Shown here piece by piece: positions 14,526 through 17,659 of a DNA stretch of 17,659 nucleotides. The stretch is from NCBI GenBank assembly GCA_045648785.1, contig JAZROP010000021.1, forward strand, positions 1 through 17,659, given 5' to 3'. This stretch comes from RGIG7450 sp045648785 (GTDB taxonomy: Bacteria > Bacillota > Clostridia > RUG12999). The notes under the pieces were generated by a model, which was not told the origin of the DNA, searched no databases, and worked only from the letters and a program-made list of their open reading frames with translations. A program made the position numbers and the translations under genes. Each line of letters starts with the position of its first letter. The first letter of the stretch is position 1.

Positions 14526-14561
14526 AAAATCGACAAGATTCTTACGAACCTTGTCGATTTT
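14526..14561 (-). terminator. Terminator of the CAU tRNA gene
   Basis: A perfect 12-bp stem AAAATCGACAAG (14526-14537) / CTTGTCGATTTT (14550-14561) with a 12-nt loop begins directly after the encoded CCA end of the tRNA. On the minus strand it ends in TTTT followed by a T-rich stretch. Confidence 0.7.
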
Positions 14562-14638
14562 TGGTGGGCCTTCAGGGACTCGAACCCCGGACCGTCCGGT
14601 TATGAGCCGGATGCTCTAACCAACTGAGCTAAAGGCCC
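14562..14638 (-). tRNA. tRNA with CAU anticodon, probably tRNA-Ile2 (lysidine type)
   Basis: All 77 nt fit a cloverleaf with encoded CCA. The acceptor is GGGCCTT/AAGGCCC with discriminator A. The D arm is GCTC/GAGC, the anticodon stem is TCCGG/CCGGA, and the loop CTCATAA has anticodon CAU (14604-14602). The T arm is CGGGG/CCCTG with loop TTCGAGT. Perfect G1-C72 pairing and the anticodon stem rule out initiator tRNA. Elongator Met and Ile2 (CAU modified to lysidine by TilS) share this anticodon. The acceptor resembles the Bacillus tRNA-Ile2 sequence (GGACCTT), and C4-G69/C5-G68 match determinants known for TilS in E. coli, so Ile2 is favoured. Confidence 0.95.
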
Positions 14639-14656
14639 TTAATGCTTGACTAAACC

Positions 14657-14685
14657 ATTATAACATAGCTTTTCTCAAAAATCAA
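14657..14685 (-). promoter_or_regulatory. Promoter of the CAU tRNA gene
   Basis: On the minus strand TTGATT (14685-14680) and TATAAT (14662-14657) are spaced by 17 nt. The -10 box is 18 nt before the tRNA 5' end at 14638, leaving only a short leader. Confidence 0.75.
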
Positions 14686-14699
14686 GACCTTTTTTAAAT

Positions 14700-14816
14700 T
14701 TATTTTTTCAACCAGACACTTCCGGCTTTTTCACCGGTATAAACGGCATTTTGAACAGCAATTTTGCCGTCAATTATTTTTCCGTTTTTAATTATAAGGT
14801 CATATATATAAACCAC
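14700..14816 (-). pseudogene. Relic resembling the two ends of an N-acyl-D-amino-acid deacylase
   Basis: A short minus-strand frame of 38 codons ends at 14700 and reads DLIIKNGKIIDG followed at once by KIAVQNAVYTGEKAGSV. The first part looks like the N-terminus of an amidohydrolase-fold enzyme (D-L-I-I-x-N-G-K-I-I-D-G). The second looks like the C-terminus of the D-aminoacylase family (N-G-K-I-A-V-x-N-G-x-Y-T-G-x-x-A-G). The catalytic core of several hundred residues is missing without a frameshift, as if the repeated N-G-K-I-type sequence had been used for a deletion. There is no clear ribosome binding site. Its substrates would be D-amino acids, like those of dat nearby. Based on remembered family sequences only. 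Confidence 0.4.
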
Positions 14817-14875
14817 GCTCCGACTTTAATTATATTAAACTTTAAAATCAAAGTCAACAATTTTGGGTAAGTGTA

Positions 14876-14904
14876 TTGAACTTGAGAAAAAAATGGTGTA
14901 TAAT
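14876..14904 (+). promoter_or_regulatory. Promoter of the LCP gene
   Basis: TTGAAC (14876-14881) and a perfect TATAAT (14899-14904) are separated by 17 nt, 25 nt before the ATG. A 6-bp inverted repeat GACTTT (14822-14827) / AAAGTC (14850-14855) lies just upstream and could be an operator, but is short. Confidence 0.75.
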
Positions 14905-14929
14905 ATTTACCACATGAGGAGAAAATGCC

Positions 14930-15781
14930 ATGAATGAATTTAAAAGAAAACTTTTTTCGCTTGTGCTTCTGGTATGCCTTATATCTGGTGTTTACACGGT
15001 AGGCACATTCATAGCAGGAGGGTCGTTGACAAGTTTGCTTGGTCGACCTCAAAAGGTAATTCTTGTAATGGGAACTGACAACGCAGGACTCAGAACAGAT
15101 GTGCTCATGCTAGGATTTATAAACGGCAGAAATAAAAGCATTGATGTCATATCAATTCCGAGGGATACGCAGGTGAAAATAGGCTCAAGATATTATAAAA
15201 TAAACAGTGCATACGCTATAGGCCAGGAGGAGCAGACAATAGAAACTGTTGAAAACCTGCTTGATGTGAAAATTGATGGCTATGTAAAGTTTTCATTTGA
15301 AACTTTCCGCGAGACCATTGATGCTATAGGTGGCGTAAGATTTGATGTGCCACAGGATATGTTTTATGAGGACCCATATCAGGATTTATACATAGACCTC
15401 AAAGCTGGGCCGCAGCATTTAAACGGCGAAGAGGCGGAAGGTCTTGTCAGATTTCGCCGGTATCCTACCGGTGATGAAGGAAGAATTGCGGTTCAGCAGG
15501 AATTTATCAAGGAAATTATACGCCAGAAAGCAAACCCCGCAATTCTATTAAGACTACCGGCAATTATTGAAACTCTTGAGGATAATATAGATACCAATCT
15601 TGAAGCAAATGATATCATAGGCCTTGCCGGAGTAGCTGTTCGTGTGGGCGTGAAAGGATTTAACACCTATCAGCTTCCGGGAGGAGCTAGGTACCAGTAC
15701 GGTGCTTCATATTATATATATGACAAGCGGGGAACGGCTGCACTGATAGAGCAGATAAAAAACGGGCAACAAGAACCCTGA
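14930..15781 (+). CDS. LytR-CpsA-Psr (LCP) family cell-wall glycopolymer ligase
   Basis: A 283-aa membrane-anchored LCP protein. The family transfers teichoic acids or capsular polymers from undecaprenyl pyrophosphate to peptidoglycan. Residues about 8-30 form an N-terminal transmembrane anchor, with the rest outside the cell. LCP core motifs are V-M-G-T-D-N, R-T-D-V-L-M-L, I-S-I-P-R-D-T-Q-V, K-I-N-S-A-Y, G-G-V-R-F-D-V-P-Q-D-M-F-Y-E-D, G-P-Q-H-L-N-G-E-E-A and F-R-R-Y-x(4)-E-G-R-I-A-V-Q-Q. The conserved Arg and Asp residues that bind the pyrophosphate are present. There is no large accessory domain. GAGGAG (14916-14921) lies 8 nt before the ATG. It stands alone with its own promoter; the polymer substrate is unknown. 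Confidence 0.9.
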   Translation: MNEFKRKLFSLVLLVCLISGVYTVGTFIAGGSLTSLLGRPQKVILVMGTDNAGLRTDVLMLGFINGRNKSIDVISIPRDTQVKIGSRYYKINSAYAIGQEEQTIETVENLLDVKIDGYVKFSFETFRETIDAIGGVRFDVPQDMFYEDPYQDLYIDLKAGPQHLNGEEAEGLVRFRRYPTGDEGRIAVQQEFIKEIIRQKANPAILLRLPAIIETLEDNIDTNLEANDIIGLAGVAVRVGVKGFNTYQLPGGARYQYGASYYIYDKRGTAALIEQIKNGQQEP

Positions 15782-15795
15782 GGGCGCTTTGCAAT

Positions 15796-15824
15796 AAAAA
15801 AGTCGGGCGAAATTTTCGCCCGAC
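15796..15824 (-). terminator. Terminator of the HPr-like gene
   Basis: The stem GTCGGGCG (15802-15809) / CGCCCGAC (15817-15824) can be extended by A-T pairs. On the minus strand it is followed by TTTTTT (15801-15796). It lies 18 nt after the HPr-like stop. On the + strand, after the LCP gene, it is followed by AAAATTATT and would terminate poorly. Confidence 0.75.
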
Positions 15825-15842
15825 AAAATTATTGAAGATAGA

Positions 15843-16070
15843 TTATTTAACGAATTCCTGAAGTTCGCCAAGGAACTTTTCGCAATCGTCGCTCTGAATC
15901 TCAACTTTGATTTTGTTGCTGAGGTCAAGACTGAAAATACCCATAATGGATTTTGCATCAACAACATATCTGCCTGAAACCAGGTCAACATCAAATTCGT
16001 ATGTGTTTACAAGATTCACGAATTTTTTAACATCTTCAATGGAAGATAACATAATTTCACATGTTTTCAT
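15843..16070 (-). CDS. HPr-family protein lacking the active-site histidine
   Basis: A 75-aa protein with the HPr fold pattern. The region corresponding to the regulatory Ser46 helix is well kept: V-V-D-A-K-S-I-M-G-I-F-S-L-D-L with Ser41. Where HPr carries G-x-H-A-R-P, this protein reads S-S-I-E-D-V-K-K-F-V-N, with no histidine anywhere, so it cannot be phosphorylated by enzyme I in the standard way. Such HPr-like paralogs occur in Clostridia and their role is unknown; a sugar-signalling or Crh-like function through the serine is a guess. The start M-K-T-C-E has AGGAGG 10 nt upstream; the longer frame to 16109 has no such site. It has its own promoter and terminator. Confidence 0.85.
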   Translation of the reverse strand: MKTCEIMLSSIEDVKKFVNLVNTYEFDVDLVSGRYVVDAKSIMGIFSLDLSNKIKVEIQSDDCEKFLGELQEFVK

Positions 16071-16114
16071 AGTTTTAGTACCTCCTAAATTATGGATAAT
16101 TTTATACATACATT

Positions 16115-16143
16115 ATTATAATATAAAACTTCATATTAGTCAA
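16115..16143 (-). promoter_or_regulatory. Promoter of the HPr-like gene
   Basis: On the minus strand TTGACT (16143-16138) and TATAAT (16120-16115) are spaced by 17 nt, a near-consensus promoter 44 nt before the ATG. It lies in the divergent space shared with mtaB, for which I could not identify a clear promoter. Confidence 0.8.
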
Positions 16144-16172
16144 TAGTAAAATTTCGTTCGGGGGAATTGTTT

Positions 16173-17465
16173 TTGAAAAGAGTAGCTTTTTACACGCTTG
16201 GCTGTAAGGTTAATCAATATGAAACGGAAGTCATGCGTGAAATGTTTGAAAATAAGGGATACCAAACAGTAGAGTTTGAAGAGGGTGCGGACCTGTTTAT
16301 AATAAATACCTGCAGTGTCACTGCCATAGCTGACCGCAAATCCCGCCGGGTAATAAATCGTGCAGCGAAATTAAACCCTGATGCGGTTATTGCGGTAACC
16401 GGTTGTTATTCTCAAGTTTCGCCCGATGAGGTTATCGGACTAAAATATGTTGATATAGTGATTGGTAATGACGAGAAAAGCCGTATTGTAGAAATTGTTG
16501 AAAAAGCAGGCAGGGAAAAATACACTCAGGTGGGAGATATAATGAAGGTGGAAAATTTCCGACCGATGTTTGCTTCTGCAAACGGAGACAAAACCAGAGC
16601 CCTGATTAAAATTGAAGAGGGCTGTAATAATTTTTGTTCCTATTGTATAATACCATATGCGCGAGGAGCGGTCAGAAGCCGGAGCGAGGAGGATATTATA
16701 AAGGAAGCGACTACACTTGCTGGGGCGGGGTATAAAGAAATTGTCCTGACTGGAATACACATTACTTCCTACGGGCTTGACCGTGGTGGCGCGGAACTTA
16801 CCGAGCTTCTGCTAAAACTTCATGAGGTTGAGGGGATAGAAAGAATAAGACTTGGTTCACTGGAGCTCACAGCTGAAATGAACAGGGTTGCAAAAACGGC
16901 TCAAAAACTTCCGAAGCTATGTCCGCATTTTCATATATCACTTCAAAGCGGTAGCGATGGTGTATTAAAACGCATGAATCGCAGATATACTGCTGAAGAA
17001 TATTTTGCGGCAGCAAAAACCTTGAAAAAATCGTTTGAAAACACAGCACTTACCACTGATATAATGGTAGGTTTCCCAGGGGAATCAGAGCAGGAGTTTG
17101 AAGAAAGTCTGAAATTTGCTCAAAAGGTAGGCTTTGCAAAGGCTCATGTTTTTCCATACTCGCCAAGGAAAGGTACGGTTGCGGCAGGAATGCCGGAGCA
17201 GGTTTTGGATGATACCAAAAAATTGCGTGCAGAAAAAATGCAGCAGATAGCCGACAGGCTTGAAAAGGAGTACTGTAAAAGTATGATAGGAAATACCTTG
17301 AATGTGCTTTTTGAAAAAGAAGTGTCCGCGGGCATTTACACGGGTCATTCGGAAAATTATATGATGGTCCGCGTGAAAAACAATGAAGACATCTGTGGGA
17401 AAATGGTAAAAATTATTATAACAGGCGTGTCGGGAAAGGCTCTGATAGGTAAAATTGCACAATAA
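16173..17465 (+). CDS. mtaB: tRNA (N6-threonylcarbamoyladenosine(37)-C2)-methylthiotransferase MtaB
   Basis: A 430-aa radical-SAM enzyme that converts t6A37 to ms2t6A37 in ANN-decoding tRNAs. The N-terminal cluster cysteines are Cys11 (T-L-G-C-K-V-N-Q-Y-E-T), Cys47 (N-T-C-S-V-T) and Cys78 (V-T-G-C-Y-S-Q). The radical-SAM motif is C151-x3-C155-x2-C158, and a TRAM-like tail ends the protein. G-C-K-V-N-Q-Y-E-T separates MtaB from RimO and MiaB. The start is TTG at 16173, because GGGGG (16160-16164) is 8 nt upstream and the protein then begins M-K-R-V-A-F-Y like its relatives; TTG 16167 is only 2 nt from that site. No terminator is visible between its stop and the strong promoter at 17498. Confidence 0.95.
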   Translation: MKRVAFYTLGCKVNQYETEVMREMFENKGYQTVEFEEGADLFIINTCSVTAIADRKSRRVINRAAKLNPDAVIAVTGCYSQVSPDEVIGLKYVDIVIGNDEKSRIVEIVEKAGREKYTQVGDIMKVENFRPMFASANGDKTRALIKIEEGCNNFCSYCIIPYARGAVRSRSEEDIIKEATTLAGAGYKEIVLTGIHITSYGLDRGGAELTELLLKLHEVEGIERIRLGSLELTAEMNRVAKTAQKLPKLCPHFHISLQSGSDGVLKRMNRRYTAEEYFAAAKTLKKSFENTALTTDIMVGFPGESEQEFEESLKFAQKVGFAKAHVFPYSPRKGTVAAGMPEQVLDDTKKLRAEKMQQIADRLEKEYCKSMIGNTLNVLFEKEVSAGIYTGHSENYMMVRVKNNEDICGKMVKIIITGVSGKALIGKIAQ

Positions 17466-17497
17466 ATAATAAAAATAAAATTTTTTGAAAAAAACTA

Positions 17498-17526
17498 TTG
17501 ACAAAACCGAATGACTGCGATATAAT
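17498..17526 (+). promoter_or_regulatory. Consensus promoter, probably of an rRNA operon
   Basis: TTGACA (17498-17503) and TATAAT (17521-17526) both match consensus and are spaced by 17 nt. The 30 bases upstream are almost purely A/T with A and T runs, like an UP element. The leader that follows contains boxA-like sequences, which points to an rRNA operon starting beyond the window. Confidence 0.85.
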
Positions 17527-17659
17527 AGACGAGTCGCTGATTTGAGCGGCGGAAAATGGTCTTTGAAAATTAAACAGTAACGAAAAAAAGAAGTGTAGGT
17601 TCTTTGAAAAGAACTTTGAGAACTCTTTACAGTAGTAGAGACGGAAGAACAAGGAAAAG
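17527..17659 (+). promoter_or_regulatory. rRNA-type leader with two boxA-like motifs
   Basis: The transcribed leader contains TGGTCTTTGAAAA (17557-17569), followed by TTAAACAG, the form of boxA seen before 16S rRNA in Bacillus and Clostridia. A second copy, GGTTCTTTGAAAAG (17598-17611), forms a small hairpin GTTCTT/AAGAAC (17599-17614). boxA is the site where NusB and S10 bind. No coding frame or mature rRNA start is visible before the window ends. Confidence 0.65.

Larger units (their letters stand above)
14340..14527. repeat. Hairpin cluster resembling a dispersed intergenic repeat
   Basis: About 190 non-coding bases hold a chain of inverted repeats: CACAAC/GTTGTG (14365-14380), AGCTTTGC-GAAA-GCAAAGCT (14428-14447), and an 11-bp pair TTACTTATTAC (14473-14483) / GTAATAAGTAA (14517-14527) enclosing CTAAAA/TTTTAG. 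A minus-strand micro-frame at 14402-14340 reads MPCQKGTSQLLLWLFIFVVF; I recall such peptides as spurious ORFs repeated in gut Clostridia, which suggests a multi-copy element rather than a gene. No transposase is present. The identification as a dispersed repeat rests on memory and structure. Confidence 0.5.

Noticed and set aside
14562..14638. Initiator tRNA-fMet
   Set aside because: Positions 1 and 72 form a G-C pair, and the anticodon stem lacks the three G-C pairs typical of initiators.
14792..15052. Minus-strand frame over the LCP promoter and gene start
   Set aside because: It is antisense to a clear promoter and coding start, with no recognisable protein features.
16117..16122. TATAAT on the + strand as a -10 box for mtaB
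   Set aside because: No acceptable -35 lies 16-18 nt upstream; the hexamer overlaps the minus-strand -10 of the HPr-like gene by chance symmetry.
16167..16172. TTG at 16167 as the mtaB start
   Set aside because: It is only 2 nt after the GGGGG ribosome binding site; TTG 16173 has 8-nt spacing and gives the usual protein start.
1..17659. CRISPR array, prophage, transposase or integrase genes
   Set aside because: I found no regularly spaced direct repeats and no coding region with such families; apart from the hairpin cluster the window is housekeeping DNA.

Overview
The window looks like chromosomal DNA from an anaerobic, low-to-moderate-GC member of the Clostridia (Bacillota). The evidence is gene order (yqhY-nusB-xseA-xseB-ispA, recA-recX, rimO-pgsA, cysE-cysS-mrnC), strong AGGAGG-type ribosome binding sites, TTGACA/TATAAT-type promoters with 17-nt spacers, and a TM1266-type hydrogenase-system regulator. 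Two secreted proteins with copper-amine-oxidase-N-like (stalk) domains and an HPr-like protein lacking the active histidine also fit Clostridia. I cannot name a genus.

Region 1 (38-12178, + strand) is one very compact run of 16 genes: a secreted stalk-domain protein, yqhY, nusB, a tsaD paralog, xseA, xseB, ispA, pncC, recA, recX, rimO, pgsA, punA, cysE, cysS and mrnC. Nine junctions overlap and no gap exceeds 16 nt, except the 97 nt before nusB. That gap holds two perfect, interleaved inverted repeats that look like an attenuator or pseudoknot. The genes cover antitermination, DNA repair (ExoVII, RecA, RecX), isoprenoid and phospholipid synthesis, NAD and purine salvage, cysteine supply and charging, and 23S rRNA maturation. 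Elsewhere these blocks are usually separate conserved clusters; here they are joined.

Region 2 (12175-14247, - strand) holds a small TM1266-family regulator tail-to-tail with mrnC, then a stalk-domain protein followed 11 nt later by a D-amino-acid aminotransferase. Tandem hairpins lie between the convergent units.

Region 3 (14248-14929) is non-coding or decayed: a cluster of hairpins that looks like a dispersed repeat, a CAU tRNA (probably tRNA-Ile2) with its own promoter and terminator, and a short relic resembling an N-acyl-D-amino-acid deacylase reduced to its two ends.

Region 4 (14930-17659) holds an LCP-family cell-wall ligase (+), an HPr-like protein (-), the tRNA methylthiotransferase mtaB (+), and at the right edge a consensus promoter and boxA-containing leader typical of an rRNA operon whose structural RNA would start just past the window.

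All homology calls are from reading the translations; no database search was run.
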